Shown one piece after another: positions 17,997-26,904 of a stretch of DNA of 64,000 nt. Numbering within the stretch: the first letter of the stretch is position 1; each line of letters begins with the position of its first letter. The notes beneath the pieces were generated by a model. It did no database searches. It saw only the letters and a program-made list of their open reading frames with translations, and was not told where the DNA came from. The stretch covers positions 107,962 through 171,961 of the forward strand of contig CATYOF010000003.1 of the NCBI GenBank assembly GCA_958410215.1, read 5' to 3'. Source of the DNA: an uncultured Cryptobacterium sp. GTDB lineage: Bacteria > Actinomycetota > Coriobacteriia > Coriobacteriales > Eggerthellaceae. Position numbers and translations under genes: made by a program.

Positions 17997-20267
17997 GTGA
18001 AACTGCCCTGGCAAAAGAATAAGAATACCTTTAAAGAAAAGGACAATGCCTACGATCGGTATAGCATGCCTGGGTATGGTGAATCTGGCGAGTACGATCG
18101 ATACAACATGCCTGAAAAGTACGACGAGCCAGGCATATATGATAGCCACAATGCGTACGATAACTATGAGGCATATGATGCATATAACGCGAGTGATAGC
18201 TATGACGCATTTGAGGAAATGCCAATTCCTGGAGATAAAACGCGTACGCTTAATTCTGCCCACGATGAAATAACTTGGCAATTAAGTGCCGGACCTCGGT
18301 CGTCTGAAGCTAATCCAGCAGGACTCGGTTCAGTGAGGCCCAGCTTGACCAACGATAGCGCAGCAGAATTCTCTCAAGCAGGATCTAGTTCAACAGGGGA
18401 ACAACTTCTCCTTGACCGCTATGAGGTGTTGGGAAGTGCTGGTGAAGGGGCTTTTGGATCGGTTATTGTTGCTTGGGATACGCGTATAGAGCGTCGCGTT
18501 GCTATTAAGTGCATGCCACTGGAGGACGCTACCGGAGCATTGACTGCGCAGCGGGGCAGTATTTTGGTGGGTGATAGGCCCTTTGATACGTCGTCAATCG
18601 TGGGACTAGAAGAGGCACGTACCGCGGCAAAGCTTTCGGATGCTTCTATTGTTTCCATTTACGATTTTGAAGTTAACGAAGATACTGCCTATCTCATCAT
18701 GGAATATGTTGATGGGCTTACCTTAGCTGAACTACTTACGCAGTATCCTGGCGAAATTAACGCTGATGTAGTGGCAGCGGTTTTTAAAGCGGTTTCCCAT
18801 GCGCTTGAGGTGGCTCATAAACGCCATGTGCTTCACCTTGATATTAAGCCAGAAAATGTACTTATCGATCATCAAGGCCAGGTTAAAGTAACCGATTTTG
18901 GCCTTGCGAAACTTGCGACGGAGGCAGGGTATGGAACTGCAGCTGGCGGTACGATTGGTTATATGCCTCCCGAGCAAATGACGCAGCAGGAGCTTGATGA
19001 ACGTTGCGATCAGTGGGCGCTTGCTAGTTTGACCTATGAAATGATAGCGGGCACTAATCCTTTTGTTGTAGAAAATCTCGATGAGGCAGAAGATGCTATT
19101 TACGATGCCGAACTAGTAATTCCGTCCCTTTGTATGGAGGGATTGGATGAAGATATCGACGACATTATGTTTTGCGCTCTGGATCCTGATCCTCAGGAGC
19201 GTTATGACTCGGTGAAGGATTTTGCCGAACAGCTGCAACCATGTCTTGGTAGTACCCGCAAAGGCAAGAATGCTTTAAAACGTCTAGTTTGTGCAGCCGA
19301 TGCGGATGCTGCTGGTGATTCGGTATCCGTTGAAGGCGATGCGTATAATACGGAAGCTTTTAGTGACGACGATGCGTACGATGAAACTGATGAAAATTCC
19401 TATCGCGGTGGCACTGATGAGCTTGGAGAATTGCATCCTTGGCATATATCGGAACGTATGCGCTCGGTTTGCATGCGTGTTTGGTCGGCGCTGAATGTAG
19501 GAATACTCGCGTTTTTGGGAATCCATTCAGTATTGGGCCCTGAATCGTGGGGGACGCAACCTGCTTCGTGGGGTGCATTGGTGGTATGTGTGGCGCTTGC
19601 AACAGTGTTCCCTTCCTGGGGAGCTTTAGTAGTGGGGGAAGCTTTCGGCGTTGTACTTTGTGCGTGCGGTGCCCCTTTACCTGGCATCGTTGTTATGGTG
19701 GCAACGGGTGTGTGGTGGTACTTTTCTGCACGTTATTCTATGGAATCAAGCAATGCGGGCACAGCTGGTGTTGCGTTTGGAGCTATCGGGCTGGCTCCGT
19801 TGGTTCCTTTTGTGGCAGGGTTTCTTCTTCCCGTACGCGATGCTATGGTGGCGGTGCTTTATGCGGCTTGTATTGCGGTAATGCTTGCCGGACTAGGTTC
19901 TGGGTCTTTGTTTAGTTGGGATGCAATGACTTTTGCACCAATGCCTATAGATTCTAGTTTTAATGATGTGGTATTGCGTTTGACAAGCCAGCCTTCGACG
20001 TGGATTATGATTTTGGCTTGGGTGCTTGCTTCGGTAGTAAGCTCTCTTTTGTGTGGCACAGGCAAGCGTGTTTGGTGTGTTATGGGAATGATTTTAGCCG
20101 GGGCGTTTCTTGTTGCGGGGCTTTTAGCGGGCTCCCTTCTTGATACGCTTGGTCGCGATTTTCTTACTGACCCTAGTGCGTTGGGTCCCATAATTGGTTC
20201 CTGTGCGTTAGCGATTCTTTTGGCAAGTGTGGCTCTTCCTGCTCGCGCAAAACGAGACTATCGTTAA
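17997..20267 (+). CDS. Transmembrane Ser/Thr protein kinase
   Basis: A 756-residue Hanks-type kinase. A Tyr/Asp-rich low-complexity tail (about residues 15-75, repeats of the kind YDRYSMP and NAYDNYEAYDAYN) precedes the kinase domain (about 142-420). That domain has the glycine loop GEGAFGSV, Lys171 in VAIKC, the catalytic loop HLDIKPEN (280-287) and DFG at 300-302. Leu replaces the Arg of HRD, so it is a non-RD kinase. A second acidic linker is followed by about seven hydrophobic segments from residue 495 to the end. I prefer GTG 17997 because AAGGA lies nine bases upstream; TTG 17988 would touch that site. It is convergent with the phospholipase-like gene. Confidence 0.9.
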   Translation: MKLPWQKNKNTFKEKDNAYDRYSMPGYGESGEYDRYNMPEKYDEPGIYDSHNAYDNYEAYDAYNASDSYDAFEEMPIPGDKTRTLNSAHDEITWQLSAGPRSSEANPAGLGSVRPSLTNDSAAEFSQAGSSSTGEQLLLDRYEVLGSAGEGAFGSVIVAWDTRIERRVAIKCMPLEDATGALTAQRGSILVGDRPFDTSSIVGLEEARTAAKLSDASIVSIYDFEVNEDTAYLIMEYVDGLTLAELLTQYPGEINADVVAAVFKAVSHALEVAHKRHVLHLDIKPENVLIDHQGQVKVTDFGLAKLATEAGYGTAAGGTIGYMPPEQMTQQELDERCDQWALASLTYEMIAGTNPFVVENLDEAEDAIYDAELVIPSLCMEGLDEDIDDIMFCALDPDPQERYDSVKDFAEQLQPCLGSTRKGKNALKRLVCAADADAAGDSVSVEGDAYNTEAFSDDDAYDETDENSYRGGTDELGELHPWHISERMRSVCMRVWSALNVGILAFLGIHSVLGPESWGTQPASWGALVVCVALATVFPSWGALVVGEAFGVVLCACGAPLPGIVVMVATGVWWYFSARYSMESSNAGTAGVAFGAIGLAPLVPFVAGFLLPVRDAMVAVLYAACIAVMLAGLGSGSLFSWDAMTFAPMPIDSSFNDVVLRLTSQPSTWIMILAWVLASVVSSLLCGTGKRVWCVMGMILAGAFLVAGLLAGSLLDTLGRDFLTDPSALGPIIGSCALAILLASVALPARAKRDYR

Positions 20268-20273
20268 CGTTTT

Positions 20274-21239
20274 CTAGTGATTTGTTGCCGTTTCTTTGCT
20301 CTGCTCGTCTGATGTTACCTTTCCGGAAAAATTAATGTTTTTCGTTAAGTTATAAGCTTCTTCGAAACTCAGTCCTTCTATAAAAACAGGTATTGCTTCA
20401 TTGGCTTCCATCAACGTTTTTTCGAAAATATCATCAAAACTCTCGGTGTGTATTTCGCCCGTAAAAGGATTAGTCCACGTGCGATGCTCATGATTGTCAA
20501 AAGCGCTTTCGGTAAGAGCAAGAGGACGGTGGCAAAATGCTTGCGCAAACGAATGGTTTCTAAACCTTCGTTCAACCATCCCGTAAATCTGGCGTTTTAC
20601 GCCATGGGGTGAATAGGTCGCAAACTGCACCAAGCGGTAGTTTTGCACGCTTTTGGAAAACAGATGCGCAGGTGATAGGCGCCCATATACTTCCCAAAAG
20701 GTCGTGCATAGTGCATGCGATAAAGCAGCAAGGGTTTGGTCACTTGCTTTTAGTATCTCTTTGTAGGGTTTATAGGCTGAAACGGTAAGGCCAGTGCGTG
20801 TGTAGAGCATATATTCGTCAAGTTCGCTTTCGATAACTGCGTGAACTTCGTGGCCATCTTTTGCGGTAAGACCTTCTATGCCTGCGTTGCAAAGAGCGTA
20901 TTGCTGAGAATAAACAAAGGGATGAGCAGCGCGATCAAGCAGATAGTGGCATAAAAATCCTGCGGAAAACGCGCGAACTACTCCTTGAGCATTCGAGGGA
21001 ACTTTTATTGCTGCATGAGAAATAGCTTGCAGCAAATCGGCAGGCTTCTTGTCGTGCATTAAGCTTCCCAGTTGACGATAGGTTGCAAGCTGGGGGGATA
21101 CCACGCAGAAAAACAGCGGATCGGGTCCTTGGCTGCCCAGAAGAAAGGCATTTTTTTCTTCTTCGGTTGAAATGAAAGAAGTTGCAGGTAATCCCAGCAT
21201 TTCCTGAGCAAATCTGTCGTGAGTGATAATTGCTGGCAT
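20274..21239 (-). CDS. Zinc-dependent phospholipase C-like protein
   Basis: A 321-residue protein with the pattern of the Zn_dep_PLPC family: an N-terminal MPAIITHDRFAQE, SQGPDPLFF, then the His/Asp-rich helices AFSAGFLCHYLLDRAAHPF and HEVHAVIESELDEYML, which supply typical zinc ligands. No signal peptide is visible, so it is probably cytoplasmic, as in many clostridial and coriobacterial members whose substrate has not been shown. It ends six bases from the stop of the convergent kinase gene. The function is a family-level call only. Confidence 0.8.
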   Translation of the reverse strand: MPAIITHDRFAQEMLGLPATSFISTEEEKNAFLLGSQGPDPLFFCVVSPQLATYRQLGSLMHDKKPADLLQAISHAAIKVPSNAQGVVRAFSAGFLCHYLLDRAAHPFVYSQQYALCNAGIEGLTAKDGHEVHAVIESELDEYMLYTRTGLTVSAYKPYKEILKASDQTLAALSHALCTTFWEVYGRLSPAHLFSKSVQNYRLVQFATYSPHGVKRQIYGMVERRFRNHSFAQAFCHRPLALTESAFDNHEHRTWTNPFTGEIHTESFDDIFEKTLMEANEAIPVFIEGLSFEEAYNLTKNINFSGKVTSDEQSKETATNH

Positions 21240-21514
21240 AAGGCATCTTCCATTCTTTACAGTTTTTTACGTTTAATCATGCAACGGACACGTATACTTT
21301 TCTCCGTTCATAATGAGTGTGTTTAGCAATTCATTCAAGAGCTCAATGGTAAAAGTTAGCCAGAAGGCTTACTTGTATGGTGTATCAATAAGAAATGCCG
21401 ACTACCAACATGAGGTGTGTTGGTGTGTGGGGTGTCTGCGATCGAGTGTTTGCGGCTGGCGGGTCAGTCTGAGTATGCTGAAAAGTTGGCTTTATAGGAA
21501 AGGACCAAGCAGTA

Positions 21515-22744
21515 ATGGCGTTTGGACTCACTAAGAAGGAAGTAAGTTGGGTACTTTATGACGTGGGAAATTCGGCATTTGTCATGTTGTCTACAGCGCT
21601 TATCCCCGTGTATTTTGCTTCTCTTGCTGAAGAAGGATCATCGGTTGTGGTGGCATGGGGTTATGCAGAAACTGTTGCCTCTCTTATTCTGGCGCTATTA
21701 ATGCCCTTTTTAGGAAGTTTGGCGGATCTTGCTGGAAATAAGAAGAAATTTCTTGTTGGTTTTGCGGGCACGGGTGCCGTAGCATGTGCCGCATTAGGTG
21801 TTCCTCAACATGCGCTTGTCTTTTTAGTAGTGTATGTAATTGCCGCTATTATGCTTAATGGCTCCATGGTGTTTTACGATGCGTTCTTAGTTGATGCCAC
21901 CACCGAAGACCGCTACGACCAGGTATCGTCGCATGGTTATGCGTGGGGTTATATCGGTTCATGCATTCCGTTTATTGCCTGCTTGGCGGTGGTACTTGGA
22001 GGTCCTTCATTTGGTCTTGATATGGGTACGGGCATGAAGGTTGCTTTTGCTATTACCGCTTTGTGGTGGATAGCCTTTACTATTCCTCTTGCCAAAAATG
22101 TGAAACAAACGCACTTTCGTAAGCGAAGTGCCCATGTATTTAAAACGACGTTTTCCAGTTTGGCGAATACCGTAAAAAACATTGCGCACAATAAACGCCT
22201 GCTGTTCTTTTTGGTGGCCTTCTTCTTTTATATCGATGGTGTACATACAGTAATTAAGATGTCTACCAGTTACGGTACCGATTTAGGTATTGATTCCACA
22301 CAGCTGGTGCTGGCGCTGTTAGTTACGCAGTTTGTGGCGTTTCCTTCTGCGATTGCGTACGGTAGGTTGGCAAAGCGCTTCGGTACTCGTCATATGCTTA
22401 TGATAGGGGTATTCGCTTACTTCTGTATTGTTATGTTCGCGGCATTTTTCTTAAAGAGCGCTACTGAGTTTTGGATCTTGGCAATTTGCGTTGGTCTTTT
22501 CCAGGGTGGCATTCAGGCACTTTCTCGCTCTGAATACGGCAAGCTTATTCCTAAAGAAAAAGCAAATGAATACTATGGTTTCTTCGATATTTTCGGGAAG
22601 TACGCTGCAGTTATGGGCACCTTTTTGGTAAGCGTTTTTACACAAATTACGGGCAATGCTTCTTTCGGGGTGCTTTCTATTGCCGTGCTGTTTATCGTAG
22701 GCTTTTTCTTCTTGCTCGCAATGCCTGCACGGAATAACGCATAG
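21515..22744 (+). CDS. UMF1/Atg22-like MFS transporter
   Basis: A 409-residue major facilitator of the UMF1 (vacuole effluxer Atg22-like) group with about twelve membrane segments. The N-terminus WVLYDVGNSAFVMLSTALIP and the later YDAFLVDATTEDRYDQVSSHGYAWGYIGS and GIQALSRSEYGKLIP segments are typical of that group. The substrate is unknown. AGGAAAGGA lies about ten bases before ATG 21515. The stop codon lies inside a degenerate tandem repeat array that continues for about 95 bp. Confidence 0.88.
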   Translation: MAFGLTKKEVSWVLYDVGNSAFVMLSTALIPVYFASLAEEGSSVVVAWGYAETVASLILALLMPFLGSLADLAGNKKKFLVGFAGTGAVACAALGVPQHALVFLVVYVIAAIMLNGSMVFYDAFLVDATTEDRYDQVSSHGYAWGYIGSCIPFIACLAVVLGGPSFGLDMGTGMKVAFAITALWWIAFTIPLAKNVKQTHFRKRSAHVFKTTFSSLANTVKNIAHNKRLLFFLVAFFFYIDGVHTVIKMSTSYGTDLGIDSTQLVLALLVTQFVAFPSAIAYGRLAKRFGTRHMLMIGVFAYFCIVMFAAFFLKSATEFWILAICVGLFQGGIQALSRSEYGKLIPKEKANEYYGFFDIFGKYAAVMGTFLVSVFTQITGNASFGVLSIAVLFIVGFFFLLAMPARNNA

Positions 22745-22839
22745 AAGCCCTCATAGGTTAACGTATAGGAACCCTCATGGGGTAACGAAGAGAAGCTCCC
22801 ATGGGATAATGTGGAGAAACCCCATGGAATAACTCAGAG
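22721..22839 (+). repeat. Five degenerate 24-bp tandem repeats beginning in the transporter 3' end
   Basis: The last 24 bases of the transporter gene (22721-22744, ending TAACGCATAG) are followed by units at 22745-22768 (ending TAACGTATAG), 22769-22792 (ending TAACGAAGAG), 22793-22816 (ending TAATGTGGAG) and 22817-22839 (ending TAACTCAGAG). Each unit also shares a CCCTCATGG-like centre. Unit 0, which is coding, matches unit 1 at about 16 of 24 positions. Confidence 0.85.
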
Positions 22840-22940
22840 AACAAAGAGTGAACTCTTGCATTTAAGGTAGTGATTCGAGTAAAGGTTAGCTGCCCGGTGG
22901 TCAAAAAAACTTGATGTGGGGTATAAATCAGGCATACTAA

Positions 22941-23187
22941 CGAATCCGGTTTCTAAAGCCTCGATTTTGGCAAAAAGTTCTCTTATCGGGTTGAGATTTT
23001 TCGATGCTTCGTTTGATTTCAGCCCGATAAAGCTTTGTTTTGCCAAAATGTATTTAAAAAGTGAATACACTACCCATATTTATAACTGTCCGCTATGGAT
23101 TACGTCCCTTTTTGGGCTGAAGAAGGGGAATCTTCGACCCGATATCGACAGTTTTTGCCAAAACAGCGCTGTTAAAAACCGGATTCT
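22941..23187. repeat. Inverted repeat element of about 250 bp with three copies of one motif
   Basis: The left arm (22941-22997, from CGAATCCGGTTTC to ATCGGGTTGAGAT) is the imperfect reverse complement of the right arm (23130-23187, from ATCTTCGACCCGATA to AACCGGATTCTG). A third partial copy at about 23016-23049 (TTTCAGCCCGATAA to TTTTGCCAAAAT) has the same orientation as the right arm. The repeats give open frames on both strands (22916-23335 plus, 22834-23070 minus) that I regard as by-products. It may be a non-autonomous mobile element or an intergenic repeat family. Confidence 0.65.
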
Positions 23188-23226
23188 GTTTCATAGGGAA
23201 ATGCTCTTGCAAAAAAAAGGGGGGGT

Positions 23227-23323
23227 GCAGCAAAGAAGGTATAACAGAAAAGTATTCAAAAAAGTGGCTTCAAAAAAGAAGGTTCCAACGAAAAAGATAC
23301 AGCGGGAAAGATACAACGAAAAA
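23227..23323 (+). repeat. A-rich degenerate tandem repeats of about 14 bp
   Basis: About seven units of variable length run from 23227, best seen in the last three: GTTCCAACGAAAAA (23282-23295), GATACAGCGGGAAA (23296-23309) and GATACAACGAAAAA (23310-23323). The run is preceded by an A8-G7 tract at about 23210-23225. Together with the two elements upstream and the terminator at 23392 this accounts for the 802-bp gap 22745-23546. Confidence 0.65.
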
Positions 23324-23391
23324 TGCGGGTTATAGGGTTATAGGCCAAAAATTCCTTAACGGATAGTTTCAATAGAAGAGACCCAATAGAG

Positions 23392-23415
23392 AAGGCCAGC
23401 TTAAAAGCTGGCCTT
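23392..23415. terminator. Terminator-type hairpin between convergent genes
   Basis: AAGGCCAGCTT (23392-23402) pairs with AAGCTGGCCTT (23405-23415), a near-perfect palindrome in the gap between the UMF1 gene and the pyridoxamine kinase gene on the other strand. It is followed by TACG rather than a T run on the plus strand. Confidence 0.55.
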
Positions 23416-23546
23416 ACGTCTGCATTGTCCGTTCTAACTTTGTTATTGCCTTCAAATGGATGTTGTTGCCAAGCAAACTCCGGGATAATTAAGTCTTGTA
23501 AAAAGTCTTGTAAGGCTCGGTTTGCCTTTACCCGAAAAGCTAAAAG

Positions 23547-24419
23547 CTAGTTCTGCAAAAGATCGGCAATTCGACCAATTAAAAGCTCGAAGCTTACGCC
23601 GCGCTCTTTAAAGCTAGGCTGCTTGCTGGAAACAATCATAGCGTCATGGGTAAGATCGCCCGCAAAGGTAACCGCATCCTGCAACGTGCGGCCAGCCATA
23701 ATAGCTGCCAACAGACAAGAGCAGTATAAGTCACCGGTACCATGGAGCATATAGGGCAAATACTCATTTGATGCTTCAAAGAAATCGATATTCACACCTG
23801 CCGCAAAGTTGCGAATAAGGCCATCATCGCGTTGAATGCCCTTAAGTACTACATTCTTTGCACCCTTAGCGATTAGGGTATCAATAATGCGTTTCGCTTC
23901 GTCGTCGCTAATGTTGGTGCCCTGCCATTCTTCGCCAAGAATGATGGCAGCCTCAGTTAAGTTTGGTGTCAGAATATCAGCATCGCATGCCAAGTCTGCC
24001 ATGGCAGCACATAATTCGGGCGTGTAGGTGGGGTATACCTTGCCGTGGTCTGCCATTACGGGATCTACCACACGTAAAGCTTTTGGGTAGCGTTCGTATA
24101 AGCCGCGGATAATGTCTACCTGTTCAGGAGCACCTAAAAATCCTGAGTACACCGCATCAATTTCTACGCCAATATTTTGCCAGGCAGCTAAATAGTCAGG
24201 CAAAATGTCAGTGGTGTCGTGCATGTACCATCCAGGAAAGGCAGTGTGAGACGAAAAAAGTCCGGTGGGAACAGGGCACACATCGCATCCGCCTGCAGAT
24301 ACTACAGGAATAGCAATACCCAGTGAACATTTGCCGTATCCGCATAAATCATGCACGGCAGCTACTCGGGGGATGTAGTCGGGATTGGCTTTCCGATCAT
24401 ACAAAACGGTTTGCGTCAT
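23547..24419 (-). CDS. Pyridoxamine kinase (PfkB-type)
   Basis: A 290-residue kinase of the pyridoxal/pyridoxamine kinase branch of the ribokinase superfamily, phosphorylating vitamin B6 vitamers in the cytoplasm. Family motifs are VAAVHDLCGYGKCSLG near the N-terminus, VYSGFLG, VVDPVMADHGKVY (about 117-129), TPNLTEA and the ATP-binding/catalytic HGTGD with Asp230. Its ATG overlaps the stop of the small membrane protein gene upstream by four bases (24416-24419), so the two are translationally coupled. I leave the symbol open between pdxY-like and pdxK-like names. Confidence 0.92.
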   Translation of the reverse strand: MTQTVLYDRKANPDYIPRVAAVHDLCGYGKCSLGIAIPVVSAGGCDVCPVPTGLFSSHTAFPGWYMHDTTDILPDYLAAWQNIGVEIDAVYSGFLGAPEQVDIIRGLYERYPKALRVVDPVMADHGKVYPTYTPELCAAMADLACDADILTPNLTEAAIILGEEWQGTNISDDEAKRIIDTLIAKGAKNVVLKGIQRDDGLIRNFAAGVNIDFFEASNEYLPYMLHGTGDLYCSCLLAAIMAGRTLQDAVTFAGDLTHDAMIVSSKQPSFKERGVSFELLIGRIADLLQN

Positions 24420-24607
24420 TTGCTTTCTTCTTCCTCTTCAAATTTCCAATCGTCGTCTTCTACGTTACCGCGATCCTTAAAGGTCTTGCGGGTTCTACGC
24501 TCCAGGATTGCTGCGATCAGGGTTGACGCGATTAAAAACGCAAGAACCAAACATCCGATGCCTGGCATGGTTTCAAACAGGAAATGATAAACTGCGGCGA
24601 AATCCAT
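24416..24607 (-). CDS. Small single-pass membrane protein
   Basis: A 63-residue protein with one hydrophobic segment (about residues 14-36, MPGIGCLVLAFLIASTL) and a charged, Glu-rich cytoplasmic tail ending in DDDWKFEEEEESK. No function is recognised. It overlaps the following pyridoxamine kinase gene by ATGA. AGGAAGGA lies upstream. The coupling and the codon use like the neighbours support a real gene. The position of the charges predicts the C-terminus inside the cell. Confidence 0.7.
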   Translation of the reverse strand: MDFAAVYHFLFETMPGIGCLVLAFLIASTLIAAILERRTRKTFKDRGNVEDDDWKFEEEEESK

Positions 24608-24765
24608 AGGTTTCTACGGTCCTTCCTGGGTACCTTTCGCGATTTTCTGTTCATTACGCCAACCCTCCGAGTGATAGCGCGGAAGATTAGCAATTAAGAG
24701 TATACTAACGCTACTGACATTCTTAAAAAGTTTACCAACAAGTAAAGTACGTCGAAAGGACAGTC

Positions 24766-26049
24766 ATGCTAGACATCCGGTTCGTCCGCGAACACCTTGA
24801 TGAAGTTGCCACTGCGATGAAGAACCGCAACCATTCATGGGACTCTGAATACTTCCAAGAGTTGGACGAATCAAGGCGTTCAGTAATTGGTCAGGAAGAG
24901 GAACTCCTCAATCAGCGCAATGTGCTTTCCAAGTCGATCGGAAAGCTGATGGGCGAGGGCAAAAAAGAGGAAGCCGAAGCTGCTAAGGCCCAGGTAACGG
25001 AGCTTAAGGATCGTATTGCTCAGCTTAGTGCCAAGCGCGCTGAAGTTGAAGACAAGTTGAATGATCTTCTCATGGGAACTCCAAACATGCCTGCTGATTC
25101 CACTCCCGTAGGCAAAGACGAAAACGACAATCCTGAAGTTCGTCGTTGGGGCACCCCGCGTGATTTTGAGGCTGAAGGAATCGAGATGAAGCCTCATTGG
25201 GATCTCGGTGCTGATTTGGGCATTATCGATGCAGAACGTGCGGTGAAGCTTGCAGGTAGCCGTTTTGTTTTGCTTGGTGGTTTGGGTGCTCGCTTGGAGC
25301 GCGCGCTTATTAACTTCATGGCAGACACTCATACGTCACGCGGCTATAAAGAGTGGTGGTGCCCTGCTATGGCAAACGCCAATACGCTTACGGGGACTGG
25401 TCAGCTTCCTAAATTTGAAGATGATCTATTTAAAACGCGCGAAGGCATGTACCTGATTCCTACTGCTGAAGTTCAGCTCACGAATATCCATTCAGGCGAA
25501 GTTCTCGATGCTTCAGATCTGCCTTTAAAGTATTGCGCTTTTACCCCCTGCTTCCGTGAAGAGGCGGGCTCTGCTGGTCGTGACACGCGTGGCCTTATCC
25601 GCGTTCATCAGTTCGATAAAGTTGAATTGGTGAAGTATGCAAAGCCAGAAGAAAGCTACGAGGATCTTGAAGCAATGGTGGCAGATGCGGAAAACATTTT
25701 GCAATTGCTGGGCTTGCCTTATCGTGTCATTTCTTTGTGTACGGGTGACATCGGTTTCTCTGCGGCAAAGACTTACGATTTAGAGGTTTGGCTGCCCTCT
25801 TATAATGCCTATAAAGAAATTTCCTCTTGTTCGAACTGTGTTGATTTCCAGGCACGTCGCGCAAATATTAAATATCGCGATCCTGAAAACTTTAAGGGTA
25901 CGCGTCTTGTCCATACCTTGAATGGTTCTGGCTTGGCGGTTGGCCGCACCATGGCTGCGGTGTTGGAAAACTATCAGCAGGCAGATGGCTCCATTAAGGT
26001 GCCTGAAGTGCTTGTTCCTTATATGGGCGGTATTGAGGTAATTCGCTAG
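24766..26049 (+). CDS. serS: Seryl-tRNA synthetase
   Basis: A 427-residue class II synthetase charging tRNA-Ser. The N-terminal long coiled-coil arm (about 1-110, MLDIRFVREHLDEV and the Glu/Lys-rich LLNQRNVLSKSIGKLMGEG) binds the tRNA long variable arm. Motif 2 is CFREEAGSAGRDTRGLIRVHQF and motif 3 GSGLAVGRTMAAVLEN, with serine pocket residues around TAEVQLTN. ATG follows CGAAAGGACAGTC. No T-box leader is visible in the 158-bp upstream gap; TATACT at about 24701 is a possible -10 element. The gene is followed by a 20-bp degenerate tandem array. Confidence 0.98.
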   Translation: MLDIRFVREHLDEVATAMKNRNHSWDSEYFQELDESRRSVIGQEEELLNQRNVLSKSIGKLMGEGKKEEAEAAKAQVTELKDRIAQLSAKRAEVEDKLNDLLMGTPNMPADSTPVGKDENDNPEVRRWGTPRDFEAEGIEMKPHWDLGADLGIIDAERAVKLAGSRFVLLGGLGARLERALINFMADTHTSRGYKEWWCPAMANANTLTGTGQLPKFEDDLFKTREGMYLIPTAEVQLTNIHSGEVLDASDLPLKYCAFTPCFREEAGSAGRDTRGLIRVHQFDKVELVKYAKPEESYEDLEAMVADAENILQLLGLPYRVISLCTGDIGFSAAKTYDLEVWLPSYNAYKEISSCSNCVDFQARRANIKYRDPENFKGTRLVHTLNGSGLAVGRTMAAVLENYQQADGSIKVPEVLVPYMGGIEVIR

Positions 26050-26062
26050 AGATTAGGGCTTG

Positions 26063-26122
26063 CCTAAAGTAAGGTTGGAGTTCTAAAACAAGGTTGGGGT
26101 CCTCGAAGCAAGGTTTGAGGTT
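26063..26122 (+). repeat. Three degenerate 20-bp tandem repeats after serS
   Basis: Units CCTAAAGTAAGGTTGGAGTT (26063-26082), CTAAAACAAGGTTGGGGTC (26083-26101) and CTCGAAGCAAGGTTTGAGGTT (26102-26122) follow the serS stop after 13 bases, sharing AAGGTTGGGGT. Confidence 0.8.
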
Positions 26123-26184
26123 CTTTTAGGTGAAGAAATCATCAAGTTAAAGAATTCACCAGGTTTTGCGGCTAAATTATACGG

Positions 26185-26904
26185 ATGGCTTTTAAAAAGA
26201 CACATAATCTTTCTTCGGATGGGCGCTCTCAAAAAAAGCGCCCATCTGCTGCTGGGAAAAAGGTAGCTCAAGGTTCGCGTATTGGAACGATATCTTCTTC
26301 GGGGGAAACGGGTACACCGAGGCTCGATAGGTCTACCTTTAAAAAGCCAAGGAAGGCAGAGCTAAGGGAAGTTGAGTCAAGGAGAGCGGACTTAAACGCT
26401 TCAAATACTTTGAGTGATTCGTTTCAGCAGAGCACTCCTCCTGCTTCGGATATTTCGAACGATTCATCCCAGAAAAGCACCTCTAATACCTTAGGTGATT
26501 CGCTGCATAAAAAAGCCTCCAAGAGAAAACCCGCAAAGCGCAAGGGGCTTTCGCGTCGCTTTTTAATTGGGTCATTGGCGGTGGTGCTTGTCTTAGCAAT
26601 TGGAACAGGCCTTTTGGCTTGGAACCAATGGTTCCGTTATGACGATACAGCTGATATTCAGGGTACATGGGTGATAGACGGAACCGACCAAAGCATTACT
26701 ATTACGGATGCTGATATTGTGATGACGCCTGAAGTTTCGTATCCCTACTCTTTAGATACGTTCCAAAAAACAATTACATTTTCATTTAAGCAGTACAACG
26801 GTTCAGGCTCTTATGCTTTTTCGCCCGAGCGAACCACCTTGGTCATTACTGAAACCGATGCTGATTCGGGTGAAAAAGTTTCTACTAAATTGGTGAAACA
26901 ATGA
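26185..26904 (+). CDS. Membrane-anchored protein with basic cytoplasmic tail and lipocalin-like outer domain
   Basis: A 239-residue protein of unknown function. The first 125 residues are basic and Ser-rich without predicted fold, with a SNTLSDS / SNTLGDS repeat. One membrane segment follows at about 127-148 (FLIGSLAVVLVLAIGTGLLAW), then a roughly 90-residue outer domain starting DIQGTWVIDGTDQSITI, which resembles the short beta-barrel domains (lipocalin-like, GxW) found in Gram-positive lipoproteins. Its stop overlaps the next start by ATGA, so it forms an operon with the CphA-N-like protein and the ATP-grasp protein. The architecture is similar to the product of 37716-38285. Confidence 0.75.
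   Translation: MAFKKTHNLSSDGRSQKKRPSAAGKKVAQGSRIGTISSSGETGTPRLDRSTFKKPRKAELREVESRRADLNASNTLSDSFQQSTPPASDISNDSSQKSTSNTLGDSLHKKASKRKPAKRKGLSRRFLIGSLAVVLVLAIGTGLLAWNQWFRYDDTADIQGTWVIDGTDQSITITDADIVMTPEVSYPYSLDTFQKTITFSFKQYNGSGSYAFSPERTTLVITETDADSGEKVSTKLVKQ

Noticed and set aside
22721..22839. CRISPR array
   Set aside because: Units follow each other without spacers and are degenerate; no cas genes are nearby.
22834..23335. Open frames on both strands (78 and 139 codons) in the 800-bp gap
   Set aside because: They mirror the inverted repeat and the A-rich tandem repeats; the products are repeats of one another and lack ribosome sites.
24608..24765. T-box leader before serS
   Set aside because: The gap is only 158 bp and shows no T-box core sequence or terminator/antiterminator pair.
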